Shown in pieces: positions 17,924 through 26,423 of a stretch of DNA of 64,000 bases (its first letter is position 1; every line of letters starts with the position of its first letter). The notes beneath the pieces are model-generated. The model saw only the letters and a program-made list of their open reading frames with translations, did no database searches and had not been told where the DNA came from. Both the position numbers and the translations under genes were made by a program. The DNA comes from Chitinophagaceae bacterium (GTDB taxonomy: Bacteria; Bacteroidota; Bacteroidia; Chitinophagales; Chitinophagaceae): assembly GCA_019747705.1 (NCBI GenBank), contig JAIEQM010000026.1:24447-88446 (forward strand). The letters are read 5' to 3'.

Positions 17924-18335
17924 AAGCCATGAATTTTCACAAATGAATACAATTGCCACGAATTACACGAATGAACACGGATGAATACAGAAGAAGTTTT
18001 TTGATACCAGCATTTGTTTTTCATGCCTGCCCGAACTTACAAATTCCATTTTTTTGTTACCAGCATTTGTAAGGCGGGGCATCGTCCCTTGCGTCGCACA
18101 CATCATAGCATGTGCAAATGGCATCATCCTCAGTTCATCAGTATTCTTTTCCGTGTCTTCCCCATTTCCGTGGCAACTAATTATAGGGGCGGGCGAAGCC
18201 CGCCCCTATATGCTCTTTGTATTGAAAGAATTTAGCCTTTACTCAGAATCTTTAAAAAAGTAAGGGCTGTGCTCTGGTGGCCTTCTCCTTGGGAGAAGGT
18301 CGGGATGAGGCTGCTTTTTTCCCTATTTTTACTCC
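17924..18335. repeat. Repeat-rich spacer with two strong hairpins
   Basis: No gene is supported here. A perfect 13-bp hairpin, TATAGGGGCGGGC (18182-18194) and its complement (18198-18210), encloses GAA. A second hairpin, CCTTCTCC/GGAGAAGG, lies at 18281-18299. The word TTACCAGCATTTGT or TACCAGCATTTGT occurs twice (near 18007 and 18057), and a CACGAATTACACGAATGAACACGGATGAA-like word tract lies near 17957-17985. An inverted partial copy of the dispersed GTGCGACGC repeat is at about 18076-18100. Confidence 0.65.
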
Positions 18336-18737
18336 ATGAAAAAAATCTTATTCATCTTTTCCCTTACGCTTGTAATAGTTGCCTGTGAACAGCAACGTGT
18401 TCGTCCTGATGATGCATTGGAAACTGCCCGTGAGTTTGTACGCAGTTCCCTGGATGGTGATTATAAATGGGCCAATGAATTATTATTGAAAGACAGTGTA
18501 AACAGCTATGAGCTGGAAGTGCTTGAAAAAAAATACAAGACCCAAATGAGTGCGGCCGATAAAGAAGGATATAAAAAAGCTTCGATTATTATTCACTCTG
18601 TTGAAAATGCAAGTGACAGTGTGGTGATTGTAAACTACAGTAACTCATTTAAAAATAAACCACTGCCACTCAAAGTAGTAAAAAAAGACGGCAAGTGGCA
18701 GGTAGATTTGAATTATACGTTTACGGGAAATTTATAG
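18336..18737 (+). CDS. DUF4878-like lipoprotein
   Basis: A 133-residue protein with a lipobox-type signal (MKKILFIFSLTLVIVAC, Cys17). The remainder resembles the DUF4878/NTF2-like fold. A helical start (DALETAREFVRSSLDGDYKWANELL) leads to a beta sheet ending in LPLKVVKKDGKWQVDLNYTF, where the GKW motif is the usual last-strand mark of this group. It is probably anchored to the inner or outer membrane; function unknown. The gene lies 10 bp upstream of a small membrane protein and crcB, so the three may be cotranscribed. Confidence 0.8.
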   Translation: MKKILFIFSLTLVIVACEQQRVRPDDALETAREFVRSSLDGDYKWANELLLKDSVNSYELEVLEKKYKTQMSAADKEGYKKASIIIHSVENASDSVVIVNYSNSFKNKPLPLKVVKKDGKWQVDLNYTFTGNL

Positions 18738-18747
18738 ATAATTTTTT

Positions 18748-19137
18748 ATGAGAGGCAGATTGTTCATATGGTCATTTGTATATATATCTTTTTTATCCGC
18801 ACTATCAATCTATTGGGCAAATAATTATCAGCAATTCATATCAAGAAAAGGCGGAGAATTAATAAGTTTTGTAAAATACCTTCTTCTTGTTTCTTACTTA
18901 TTTCTTTTCCTTATTCAATTTGTTGTAAAGAGAATCAATTTTATTTTACTATTGATTCAACCAATTAGTGTTTTGCTTTTATCATTTGTAACAGGCATTA
19001 TTTTTTTACTTATTTCTGGTCTTGAGGGAATCGCAAAGTACAATATTTTAACCTTCGGTTTTGCTTACACTGTCATTACAATTCTATTCATTTACCTATT
19101 TTGGTATAAAAATATTACTCGAGATTCAAATGCTTAA
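18748..19137 (+). CDS. Small four-span membrane protein of unknown function
   Basis: A 129-residue, very hydrophobic protein with spans near residues 5-24, 40-62, 66-90 and 97-122. It shows no recognised motif. Its last eight bases overlap the crcB start (ATGCTTAA), so translation may be coupled. Codons look more AT-rich than those of the neighbours. Sitting between a lipoprotein gene and a fluoride channel gene gives no firm hint of function. Confidence 0.7.
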   Translation: MRGRLFIWSFVYISFLSALSIYWANNYQQFISRKGGELISFVKYLLLVSYLFLFLIQFVVKRINFILLLIQPISVLLLSFVTGIIFLLISGLEGIAKYNILTFGFAYTVITILFIYLFWYKNITRDSNA

Positions 19138-19492
19138 AAACCTACTCCTCGTTGGTCTCGGTGGTGCAGCAGGAAGCATCCTGCGTTCATTGTTTGCGAT
19201 TTGGTTTAAGCACAGCAGTTTTCCGTTGGCAACTTTATTGGTTAATATCATTGGTTCCTTTGTAATAGGAATGGTGATTGCTGTTTCTCTGCGCAATCCA
19301 TCATATGATGCCAATTGGAGATTGTTTCTTGCAACAGGTTTATGCGGCGGCTTTACTACCTTCTCTGCATTTAGTGCAGAAAATCTGCAATTAATTCAAC
19401 AGGGAAGAATGGGGCTGTTTGCAGTTTATGCTGTTGGAAGTGTGCTCTTGGGTTTATGGGGAGCATGGCTGGGATTTCTTATTGCTAAATAA
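19130..19492 (+). CDS. crcB: Fluoride efflux channel CrcB (Fluc)
   Basis: A 120-residue, four-span inner-membrane protein that forms dual-topology dimers exporting fluoride. Family motifs are clear: GGAAGSILRS near residues 10-19, TLLVNIIGSFVIG near residue 36 with the conserved Asn, and GLCGGFTTFSAFS near residue 70, the phenylalanine-box region. The frame is open upstream, but MLKNLLLVGLGG at 19130 is the family start and overlaps the preceding gene by eight bases. No fluoride riboswitch pattern was seen upstream. Confidence 0.95.
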   Translation: MLKNLLLVGLGGAAGSILRSLFAIWFKHSSFPLATLLVNIIGSFVIGMVIAVSLRNPSYDANWRLFLATGLCGGFTTFSAFSAENLQLIQQGRMGLFAVYAVGSVLLGLWGAWLGFLIAK

Positions 19493-19839
19493 ACAATAAT
19501 TCGTTATACGAAGTTTCCGCACTTCGCATTTTGTGCAAACAGTTTTCAACAGCTTCAAAAAGCTGAACAATATTCATTAGCCGGTTCTGTTGCGCAAAGC
19601 ATTACCGCTCAATGGCAGGCGGATAGGAGTGTATACCCCGCTGAAGATTTTGTGCAGAGCTCTGTGGCGGAGTAGGAACGGATAGCCGCAACATCAGCCC
19701 ATTCCTGCACAACAACACACTGCCCCAACCCCCTTATTGCACACTATTCTTCTTTGTTTTTTTGATTCCTGCCCTTTGGATTTTGTTTTTTGGTTCTTGG
19801 CTATTTTTTAAGGTACTTCGCAGCCAATAAGAAACGTGT
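19493..19839. repeat. Spacer upstream of parB with a possible structured repeat
   Basis: No gene is supported. The stretch 19619-19690 holds GCGGATAGGAGTGTATACC followed by CCGC, and 40 nt later GGAACGGATAGCCGC, a paired GGATAG-type word pattern that may be a structured repeat. A short hairpin, CGAAG/CTTCG, lies near 19510-19527. A T-rich word tract (TTTGGATTTTGTTTTTTGG) precedes the parB start. No parS-like 16-bp palindrome was seen. Confidence 0.4.
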
Positions 19840-20751
19840 ATGACGCAACCCAACAAAAAAGACGCACTGGGCAAGGGAATCCGCTCCCTGCTGCAAAGCA
19901 TTGATGAAGATTTGAAAACTACGGCCGGGCAACTCAAGCCCACCGTGCAGGAAGCAGTTACCGGGGTGCTCCGCATTTCGGTAGATGATGTGGAAGTGAA
20001 TCCCAAACAACCCCGTCATGATTTTGATGAACAGGCGATGCAGGAGTTGGCTGACAGTATTAAAATGCATGATATTATTCAACCCATCACTGTTTCAAAA
20101 ACGGCAGCAGGCAAGTACCGTTTAATTGCAGGCGAACGCAGATGGCGTGCTTCTAAACTGGCTGGCTTTAAAAATATTCCTGCTTATATACGCCAGGCTA
20201 ATGATGCTGAACTTTTAGAACTGGCATTATTGGAAAATTTGCAACGTGAAAATTTGAACGCTATTGAAATTGGCTTGAGTTATAAACGCCTGATGGATGA
20301 ACTGGGTTACACACAGGAGCAGGTGGCTGAACGCATGGGCAAAGACAGAACCACCGTTACCAATTACATCCGTTTATTAAAACTGCCGCCTGATATTCAA
20401 CTGGCGGTGCGCAGTGGTATGTTAAGCATGGGCCATGCAAGAGCATTAATTAATATTGATACCGTGGATAAGCAGTTGTATGTGTACCGGCTCATTAAAC
20501 AAAAAGAACTATCTGTTCGTGCTGCGGAAAAAGTGGTACGTGACCTGTACCGGAAAGAGCCTGTTAAAAAAGAAGTAAAAAATGAATGGCAGGAAGCCTT
20601 CCGTAAAATTGAAGATAACTTAGCACAGCAATACAGCACCAAAGTAAAAGTGCAGCACAGCAAAAAAGGAAATGGCAGTATTACCATTGAATATTTTTCG
20701 CTGGAGCAGTTTAACCACATCCTCAAACAAATGGGTATAAGTGTTGATTGA
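19840..20751 (+). CDS. parB: Chromosome partitioning protein ParB
   Basis: A 303-residue ParB/Spo0J family protein. It binds parS sites and, as a CTP-dependent clamp, loads SMC and works with ParA in origin segregation. The ParB N-terminal domain begins ISVDDVEVNPKQPRHDFDEQ near residue 46, with the CTP-binding stretch AGERRWRASKLAG near residue 97 and ENLQRENLNAIE near residue 128. A helix-turn-helix follows (YTQEQVAERMGKDRTTVTNYIRLL). A C-terminal dimer domain ends the protein. The DUF5683 gene starts 9 bp downstream; this pairing is common in Bacteroidota. parA is not adjacent. Confidence 0.96.
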   Translation: MTQPNKKDALGKGIRSLLQSIDEDLKTTAGQLKPTVQEAVTGVLRISVDDVEVNPKQPRHDFDEQAMQELADSIKMHDIIQPITVSKTAAGKYRLIAGERRWRASKLAGFKNIPAYIRQANDAELLELALLENLQRENLNAIEIGLSYKRLMDELGYTQEQVAERMGKDRTTVTNYIRLLKLPPDIQLAVRSGMLSMGHARALINIDTVDKQLYVYRLIKQKELSVRAAEKVVRDLYRKEPVKKEVKNEWQEAFRKIEDNLAQQYSTKVKVQHSKKGNGSITIEYFSLEQFNHILKQMGISVD

Positions 20752-20760
20752 TTTTTTGAT

Positions 20761-21378
20761 ATGAAGATTTTGTTTCAATTGATAATTTATTGTTGTTGCA
20801 CGCTGGCGATGGTGGCGCAGAAAAAAGATACCGTTACCGTTTCGCAGCAGCAGGCCGCTTCCGGCATGTTAAAAGATACTGCAGCAAAGGCGGACAGTGT
20901 TAAGAAAAAAGCACCGCACAGCGCCCGCAAAGCAACCATCCGTTCTGCTATCATTCCCGGATGGGGGCAGGCCTATAATAAAAAATACTGGAAGGTTCCC
21001 ATTGTGTGGGGTGCATTGGGTACCTGTATTGGCTTTTTTATTTATAACCGCAATGAATATGTGGATGCAAGAGATGCTTACCGTTTAAAATTTGATACTA
21101 CTATTTCAGCAACTGAAGCATTGGCAAGAATGAAACCAAAGTTTCGCCCGGTTGATCCGGAAGGGATACGGGTGTACAGGAATGGTGTGCGGCAAAATGT
21201 AGATTACTCGGTACTGGCATTTTTAATTAGCTGGGGATTGAATGTGGTGGATGCAACGGTGGATGGGCATTTGAAAGAATTTAATGTAAATGATAATTTA
21301 TCCATGCGTATCAATCCATCTTATATTCCGCAAACAAGACAAGCCAGCTTGAGCATTGTGATGCGGTTTGGTAAGTAA
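20761..21378 (+). CDS. DUF5683 domain protein
   Basis: A 205-residue envelope protein with an N-terminal signal (residues 1-20). The DUF5683 domain begins at about residue 58: ATIRSAIIPGWGQAYNKKYW is its signature, and a membrane-like stretch IVWGALGTCIGFFIYNRNEY follows. A second hydrophobic segment (VLAFLISWGLNVVDATVDGHL) lies near residue 148. The domain function is unknown. It sits 9 bp after parB and about 110 bp before dapB on the same strand, a layout usual for the phylum. Confidence 0.88.
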   Translation: MKILFQLIIYCCCTLAMVAQKKDTVTVSQQQAASGMLKDTAAKADSVKKKAPHSARKATIRSAIIPGWGQAYNKKYWKVPIVWGALGTCIGFFIYNRNEYVDARDAYRLKFDTTISATEALARMKPKFRPVDPEGIRVYRNGVRQNVDYSVLAFLISWGLNVVDATVDGHLKEFNVNDNLSMRINPSYIPQTRQASLSIVMRFGK

Positions 21379-21417
21379 TGTCAGGGATTGTTTGATTGCT
21401 CGTTCTTGTGCCTTTGC

Positions 21418-21480
21418 TCTTATACCTTATACCTTGCACCTTGTAACTTGCACCTTGTGCCTTGAACATTGTATCTTGAA
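21418..21480. repeat. Degenerate CCTTG-word repeat before dapB
   Basis: About six imperfect copies of a roughly 10-bp word built on ACCTTG (ACCTTATACC, TTGCACCTTG, TAACTTGCAC, CTTGTGCCTT, GAACATTGTA) lie in tandem directly upstream of dapB. A related word tract recurs between rpsM and rpsK (60061-60118). Confidence 0.6.
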
Positions 21481-21490
21481 ATTTAATTTT

Positions 21491-22207
21491 ATGAAACTTG
21501 CATTAATCGGTTACGGAAAAATGGGGAAGGCCATTCATGAAATTGCGAAAGAGCGTGGTCATGAAGCAGTGCTGATTATTGATTTGGACAATGTGCATGA
21601 ACTTACTGCTGAAAACATAAAGAAGGCAGATGTGGCCATTGAATTTACAAGTCCGCACACGGCGTTTAATAATGTGCGTTTTTGTTTGCAGCAGGGTGTG
21701 CCTGTTGTATGCGGCAGTACCGGTTGGCTGCAAAAGCTGGATGAAGTAAAAAAAATTGCGGCAGCACATCATACAGGGTTAATTGTGGCCAGTAACTTTA
21801 GTGTGGGCGTAAATATTTTTTTTGAAATCAACAAACGGCTGGCACAGTTGATGAATCAGCATAAAGAATACAATATTCATCTCACAGAAATTCATCATAC
21901 GCAAAAAAAGGATGCACCCAGCGGTACTGCTATTAGTTTGGCAGAGCAGATATTAGAACAGGTTGGCCGCAAAACAAAATGGGTAAATGATGTTGCATTA
22001 AATGCCAATGAGCTCAGCATCATCAGTGAACGGATTGACCCTGCACCCGGCACGCACACAGTAAAATACAGCAGTACTGTGGATGATATTGAAATTACCC
22101 ACACTGCTCATAACCGCACCGGTTTTGCATTGGGCGCTGTGCTGGCGGCTGAATTTTTAAAAGGCAAAGAAGGGTTTTTTGGAATGAAAGAAGCGCTTAA
22201 CTTGTAA
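21491..22207 (+). CDS. dapB: 4-hydroxy-tetrahydrodipicolinate reductase
   Basis: A 238-residue cytosolic reductase of lysine and diaminopimelate synthesis; it reduces hydroxy-tetrahydrodipicolinate with NAD(P)H. Motifs: the N-terminal dinucleotide loop GYGKMGKAIHE (residues 7-17), STGW near residue 77, the catalytic stretch EIHHTQKKDAPSGTA near residue 132 with the conserved His and Lys, and the C-terminal THTAHNRTGFALGAV. The frame is open upstream through the word repeat, but MKLALIGYGKMG at 21491 is the family start. Confidence 0.96.
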   Translation: MKLALIGYGKMGKAIHEIAKERGHEAVLIIDLDNVHELTAENIKKADVAIEFTSPHTAFNNVRFCLQQGVPVVCGSTGWLQKLDEVKKIAAAHHTGLIVASNFSVGVNIFFEINKRLAQLMNQHKEYNIHLTEIHHTQKKDAPSGTAISLAEQILEQVGRKTKWVNDVALNANELSIISERIDPAPGTHTVKYSSTVDDIEITHTAHNRTGFALGAVLAAEFLKGKEGFFGMKEALNL

Positions 22208-22309
22208 GGGCGGATATTCTATTTTTTTCTTGAAAATAAATGACAGCTCCGTTTTTAGGCTAATTAAATATGCCGGTGCACATAGGCATATTTATGTTTA
22301 TTTTGCAGT

Positions 22310-22720
22310 ATGCTTTCAAAGAAAACCCAGTATGCATTCCAGGCGCTCAGTTTCCTGGCGCAGCAAAAAAATAATGAGCCCCAACTCATTGCCGAAATTT
22401 CAAAAAAGAAAAAAATTCCGCTCAAGTTTCTTGAAAACATTTTACTCCAGCTCCGCAAGGATGGTATTTTAGAAAGTAAAAAAGGAAAGGGTGGTGGTTA
22501 TTATTTTCAACTCAAACCAAAACAGGTAACCCTTGCACGTGTTATCCGCCTGCTGGACGGGCCGATTGCACCACTCAGTTGTGTGAGCCTGCATTTTTAT
22601 GAACGTTGTAAAAACTGTGATGAAAAACATTGCGGTCTGCATGATATGATGGTGAAAGTGCGGGATGCCAATTTAAAAATACTCGAAACGAAAACCATTG
22701 CCGACCTTGTGCCGAAATGA
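22310..22720 (+). CDS. Rrf2-family transcriptional regulator
   Basis: A 136-residue winged-helix protein of the Rrf2 family, which includes IscR, NsrR and CymR. The start MLSKKTQYAFQALSFLA and the recognition segment KKIPLKFLENILLQLRKDGI are typical. The cysteine-rich loop SCVSLHFYERCKNCDEKHCG (near residues 90-110) holds five Cys, so a metal or iron-sulphur centre is possible, although spacing differs from IscR. The upstream stretch TTTATTTTGCAGT sits directly before the ATG, indicating a very short leader. Target genes are unknown. Confidence 0.9.
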   Translation: MLSKKTQYAFQALSFLAQQKNNEPQLIAEISKKKKIPLKFLENILLQLRKDGILESKKGKGGGYYFQLKPKQVTLARVIRLLDGPIAPLSCVSLHFYERCKNCDEKHCGLHDMMVKVRDANLKILETKTIADLVPK

Positions 22721-22792
22721 AAAACTTAATTGCTGATTGTCTGTAAACTGTTTCGGTTTGCTTTTTTCTTTTAACTTTTGCATTTTTCCTTC

Positions 22793-23065
22793 ATGCTCAA
22801 AACTGTTTCCATTATTGTTACCGGCAAAGTACAGGGTGTGTGGTACCGCAGGTACACGGCCGATAAAGCAAAGGAGTTGCACATAACCGGATTTGTACAA
22901 AACATGCCGGATGACTCTGTTTATATTTTGGCCACGGGCGCTGCTGAACAATTAGATGCATTGGTGCAATGGTGTTATACCGGTTCGCCCAAAAGTAAAG
23001 TGGAAACTGTGGAAGTAAAAGAAGAGAATCTGCAGGGTTTTGAAAGTTTTGAGATAGAGCGGTGA
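22793..23065 (+). CDS. Acylphosphatase
   Basis: A 90-residue enzyme that hydrolyses the carboxyl-phosphate bond of acyl phosphates. The alpha/beta fold signature is complete: VTGKVQGVWYRRYTADKAKEL holds the catalytic Arg (near residue 18), and ITGFVQNMPDDSVYI holds the catalytic Asn (near residue 37). I use the ATG at 22793; an in-frame TTG lies five codons upstream. It is separated from the Rrf2 gene by 72 bp and followed by a spacer with unusual composition. Confidence 0.95.
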   Translation: MLKTVSIIVTGKVQGVWYRRYTADKAKELHITGFVQNMPDDSVYILATGAAEQLDALVQWCYTGSPKSKVETVEVKEENLQGFESFEIER

Positions 23066-23384
23066 TAGAAAAAAGATAGTTGCAGTTTCCATCGCCTGCG
23101 GGTCATAAACAAAGTAGTTCGTAGGCGATGTCTGTGCGCAAGGCTTTTGTGCAACGGCTGCACGACTTGCCGTGTTACGGAGACAGGAGCACGCAGCAAT
23201 ATTTAATCAGCAAAGTACATCCATTAACAACGGCGAGTCCTGCTTTGCCAAACACAAATCCATAAGCAGAGACCTCGCCTGAGAATATTTTTTGATCAGT
23301 TCAACTTTATTCAACAAATAACAGTTTCTAACTTCACAAATGGGAAAAAGAAATTCAACAATCTGCGAGTAAAACAATAATAAT
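23066..23384. other. Gene-free spacer with long imperfect inverted repeats (cassette-boundary-like)
   Basis: No gene is supported. CATCGCCT (23090-23097) pairs with AGGCGATG (23123-23130). Further on, GGCGAG and CTGCTT (23232-23245) pair with AAGCAG and CTCGCC (23264-23279), two stem blocks separated by unpaired bases, a layout reminiscent of integron attC sites. The canonical attC core was not found. Word use differs from the flanking genes. The tract introduces two small genes of atypical style. Confidence 0.45.
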
Positions 23385-23705
23385 ATGGGGATAAATGACT
23401 TGATAATTGTGAAAGCAAAAATCACCATGAAGACGACATCAGAAGGTGGCAGACAATACGGCTTTAAATCGGGTTATAGACCTAACCATGTATTTGAGTT
23501 GCAGAACGATTTACAAAACTTAAAAACTTACATTGGCGACATACAGTTTGACGACCAGGAATTAATAGAACCTGGTGAGACTAAAATTGTGACAGTAAGA
23601 TTTTTAAAAGTGCCGCAGGTTGAAAAATATATTAGGGTTGGGCAAAAGTGGTTTATTAATGAGGCAGCAAGGACATTGGGCTTCGGAGAAATTTTGGAAG
23701 TATAA
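23385..23705 (+). CDS. Stand-alone protein resembling EF-Tu domain III
   Basis: A 106-residue protein whose whole length resembles the third beta-barrel domain of elongation factor Tu. The segments KTTSEGGRQYGFKSGYRPN, GDIQFDDQ, EPGETKIVTVRFL and FINEAARTLGFGEILEV follow the order and spacing of the EF-Tu elements GGRxxPFxxxYRPQF, VMPGDNxxxxVxL and IREGGRTVGxGxVxxI. There is no GTPase domain upstream. It may bind RNA or a translation partner, but that is inference. The gene lies in a cassette-like block with the next small gene and shows ACA/GAC-rich word use unlike the neighbours. Confidence 0.7.
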   Translation: MGINDLIIVKAKITMKTTSEGGRQYGFKSGYRPNHVFELQNDLQNLKTYIGDIQFDDQELIEPGETKIVTVRFLKVPQVEKYIRVGQKWFINEAARTLGFGEILEV

Positions 23706-23757
23706 AACTGCCTGCAACAGGCGGGTTGGCAATGCTTAAAGCGGCATCATTTAACCA

Positions 23758-24054
23758 ATGAGTTTAAAAGGACAAACAGTAAGAATTATTGTAAGTGAAC
23801 CCTGGGACTGGAAAGAAAATCTTTTCGGAACTATTGTTTCTGACCGTGACAGCGACAAACTTTTAGTAAAACTGACAAAACCCATTACTGGTAAAAAGTT
23901 GACGAATGATTTAATAGAACTTAGTCCGAGATATGAGAAAACGGCTTTTAAACCCTTATCTCAATATAATTCTGTAACAGTTGGTGGTGCACTTGTAACA
24001 GAAAATTCAGACGGGTTTGATTACATTATTATCGGCAGTGTAACAATAGACTAA
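23758..24054 (+). CDS. Small hypothetical protein
   Basis: A 98-residue soluble protein rich in beta-prone residues (MSLKGQTVRIIVSEPWDWKE, then a C-terminal FDYIIIGSVTID). No family is recognised. It follows the EF-Tu-like gene after a 52-bp spacer that contains a small hairpin, GCCTG/CAGGC (23710-23722). The two genes share an ACA/GAC-rich style and lie between conserved housekeeping genes, which suggests acquisition together. Confidence 0.6.
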   Translation: MSLKGQTVRIIVSEPWDWKENLFGTIVSDRDSDKLLVKLTKPITGKKLTNDLIELSPRYEKTAFKPLSQYNSVTVGGALVTENSDGFDYIIIGSVTID

Positions 24055-24129
24055 GAATGATCATCAGAAGTATTTTGAATATAGCTTCATTAGGGCTTAT
24101 CTATTATTTGCCTGCTGACACCACTATCC

Positions 24130-24849
24130 CTATCTTTCCTCCACCTTTTTAATCTGCCTTCTTTCCACCACAGCATTAACAAACAACCACAGCGGTATCA
24201 TTAAAAAACAAAGCCCGCTTACAAGAGGCAGGTTCAGCAATGCAAACAGCAAACTCAGTAACCCCAAAAACACCTGTACCAGTGCATCCCGTTTTTTAGA
24301 ACGCAATACAACAAGCTCCTGGCCGCTTAATTCCAATTTTTGCTTTCTTGCAAACACATAACGGTAAAGCAGAAAAAACAGGAACCAGATCACTGCATAA
24401 CCCAAACTGAAAAAAATAATAAGCAGCGGAAACTCTTCCTGCAAAATCACCGTTTCACCTTTGGTAACCACTTGTTCAAAATAATTGATGTGCAATACAA
24501 AACCCAGCAAGAGGGAAAACAAAAATTTGAGCGGATATACATAAAACAGCAGCAAAACCAGCAAACAAAGATTGAGCAGTATCACCTTTGCATCATTCAA
24601 ACCGTAACTGCGGAAATAATTGTTCTGCAAATACCAGAAAAAAAACACAAGGCTCACCGTAGCCAGAAAAGGAAAGAACTGCAGCATGATATGCTTCAAC
24701 TCAGAAAATGTTTGGGGTACTTCCAAACTCATAATGAGCAGGGAAACCGTAAAGGCAAACACTGCATCGCTCAACGCTTCTATCCTGTAGATTTCCTTTC
24801 CACGGATGGTGGTTTTGCCATGTTGATGAAACAGTTTTTTGCGCAGCAT
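24130..24849 (-). CDS. TMEM175-family (DUF1211) channel-like membrane protein
   Basis: A 239-residue protein with the DUF1211 signature in its first span (RIEALSDAVFAFTVSLLIMS, near residue 22). The RxxxFSD-type motif of bacterial TMEM175 potassium channels appears here as RIEALSD. Six hydrophobic spans are visible to residue 225, followed by a basic tail (RRQIKKVEER). The bacterial family conducts potassium with low selectivity. A second member lies at 43635-44270. It is downstream of icd on the same strand, but a terminator and tandem repeats separate them. Confidence 0.88.
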   Translation of the reverse strand: MLRKKLFHQHGKTTIRGKEIYRIEALSDAVFAFTVSLLIMSLEVPQTFSELKHIMLQFFPFLATVSLVFFFWYLQNNYFRSYGLNDAKVILLNLCLLVLLLFYVYPLKFLFSLLLGFVLHINYFEQVVTKGETVILQEEFPLLIIFFSLGYAVIWFLFFLLYRYVFARKQKLELSGQELVVLRSKKRDALVQVFLGLLSLLFALLNLPLVSGLCFLMIPLWLFVNAVVERRQIKKVEER

Positions 24850-24915
24850 GTGCGAAAGTTAGCAGATGCCCGTTGCCGCATTTATGATTTGCATAACCTG
24901 TAAAAATGATTCCAA

Positions 24916-24945
24916 ACAGAAAAGCCGCCCAAAACATGAGCGGCT
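24916..24945 (-). terminator. Terminator downstream of icd (minus strand)
   Basis: Read on the minus strand, AGCCGC (24945-24940) pairs with GCGGCT (24928-24923) around an 11-nt loop and is followed by TTTCTGTTT. It lies beyond the tandem repeat that follows the isocitrate dehydrogenase stop. Confidence 0.65.
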
Positions 24946-24947
24946 CT

Positions 24948-25061
24948 TCGTACTTCGTACCTCTTACTTCGTACTTCGTACCTCTTACTTCGTACTTCAT
25001 ACCTCTTACTTCGTACTTCGTACCTCTTACTTCGTACTTCGTACCTCTTACTTCGTATTTC
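24948..25061. repeat. Tandem repeat, 21-bp unit, five full copies
   Basis: Five consecutive 21-bp units and a partial sixth run from 24948. Each unit consists of TCGTACT, TCGTACC and TCTTACT blocks, so it is itself a threefold degenerate 7-bp repeat. Only unit 3 differs, by one base (CATACC for CGTACC). The tract begins two bases past the icd stop codon. It is not a CRISPR array: there are no spacers. Confidence 0.95.
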
Positions 25062-25062
25062 T

Positions 25063-26295
25063 TCATCCCAGTTTCTTCTTCAAATTTTCATCCAGTGCAT
25101 CTAAAAATTCTTCAGTGTACAAATAATGCTCACCATGATTTACTTTATTACCATGAATACATACGGCTAGATCTTTCGTCATCTTTCCTTCTTCCACTGT
25201 TTCAATACAAACTTCTTCCAGTGCATTGGCAAAATCAATCAGTGGCTGGTTGTTATCTAATTTACCACGAAAGGCCAGGCCACGTGTCCATGCAAAAATG
25301 CTGGCAATAGGATTGGTGCTGGTGGGTTTTCCTTTCTGGTATTCACGGTAATGACGGGTAACAGTGCCATGCGCCGCTTCTGCTTCCATCACTTTACCAT
25401 CGGGTGTAATTAAAACAGAAGTCATCAAACCAAGTGAACCAAAACCCTGTGCCACTGTATCACTCTGCACATCGCCATCATAATTTTTACAGGCCCAAAC
25501 AAAATTGCCATTCCATTTTAAAGCGCTCGCCACCATATCATCAATTAAACGGTGTTCATACGTAATACCGGCAGCATCATACTGTGCTTTAAATTCATGC
25601 TGATAAATTTCTTCAAAAATATCTTTAAAGCGTCCGTCATATTTTTTTAAGATGGTGTTTTTGGTTGATAAATACAAAGGCCATTTTTTATTCAATGCCA
25701 TATTAAAACAACTGCGTGCAAAACCTTTAATGCTTTCATCGGTATTGTACATACTCATGGCCACACCATCGCCTTTAAAATTGAATACTTCAAAAGTTTG
25801 AGGTGCACTCCCATCTTCAGGAGTAAATGTCATCGTTAATTTTCCTTTGCCTTTAATCACTGTATCAGTAGCACGGTACTGATCACCAAATGCATGACGG
25901 CCCACAATGATTGGCGCTGTCCAGTTGGTAACAAGCCGTGGAATGTTTTGTATAACGATGGGTTCACGAAACACCGTGCCATCAAGAATGTTTCTGATAG
26001 TACCGTTGGGACTCTTCCACATTTGTTTCAGCTTAAATTCCTGCACACGCTGTTCATCAGGAGTAATAGTGGCGCATTTAATACCCACACCAATTTCTTT
26101 AATGGCATTGGCAGCATCAATGGTTACCTGGTCGTTGGTGGCATCACGGTGCTCCACACCAAGATCATAGTATTTGATATCCACTTCCACATAAGGGAGA
26201 ATCAATTTTTCCTTGATAAACTTCCAGATGATCCTTGTCATTTCATCGCCATCCAGTTCCACCACAGGATTGGCCACTTTAATTTTTGCTGCCAT
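25063..26295 (-). CDS. icd: Isocitrate dehydrogenase (NADP+, eukaryotic-like type)
   Basis: A 410-residue cytosolic TCA-cycle enzyme converting isocitrate to 2-oxoglutarate with reduction of NADP+. The N-terminus [19 protein letters not shown] and the substrate-binding stretch [21 protein letters not shown] near residue 92 belong to the homodimeric type also found in eukaryotic cytosol and mitochondria. Metal-ligand Asp residues lie in [11 protein letters not shown] near residue 250, and the cofactor stretch is [17 protein letters not shown] near residue 308. The stop codon is followed directly by a 21-bp tandem repeat. Confidence 0.97.
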   Translation of the reverse strand: MAAKIKVANPVVELDGDEMTRIIWKFIKEKLILPYVEVDIKYYDLGVEHRDATNDQVTIDAANAIKEIGVGIKCATITPDEQRVQEFKLKQMWKSPNGTIRNILDGTVFREPIVIQNIPRLVTNWTAPIIVGRHAFGDQYRATDTVIKGKGKLTMTFTPEDGSAPQTFEVFNFKGDGVAMSMYNTDESIKGFARSCFNMALNKKWPLYLSTKNTILKKYDGRFKDIFEEIYQHEFKAQYDAAGITYEHRLIDDMVASALKWNGNFVWACKNYDGDVQSDTVAQGFGSLGLMTSVLITPDGKVMEAEAAHGTVTRHYREYQKGKPTSTNPIASIFAWTRGLAFRGKLDNNQPLIDFANALEEVCIETVEEGKMTKDLAVCIHGNKVNHGEHYLYTEEFLDALDENLKKKLG

Positions 26296-26423
26296 TGCTT
26301 GAATTGGTTTTGTTGTTTTAAGGAAGGCAAATATAACCCCTAATTGAATTCAGTGAGTGGTTTTGAGCAGCAGCGCTGAGGCATTTTACAATGGAAGGCA
26401 ATACCAATTCGCTATTCACTCCA

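Noticed and set aside
19100..19129. Fluoride riboswitch before crcB
   Set aside because: The upstream sequence is the coding end of another gene and shows no GGNGAU...GCC-type pattern with the needed pseudoknot.
19493..19839. parS centromere site next to parB
   Set aside because: No TGTTTCACGTGAAACA-like 16-bp palindrome was found by eye in this window.
24948..25061. Regular repeats that could suggest a CRISPR array
   Set aside because: The units abut directly with no unique spacers and are internally 7-bp repetitive, so this is a simple tandem repeat.
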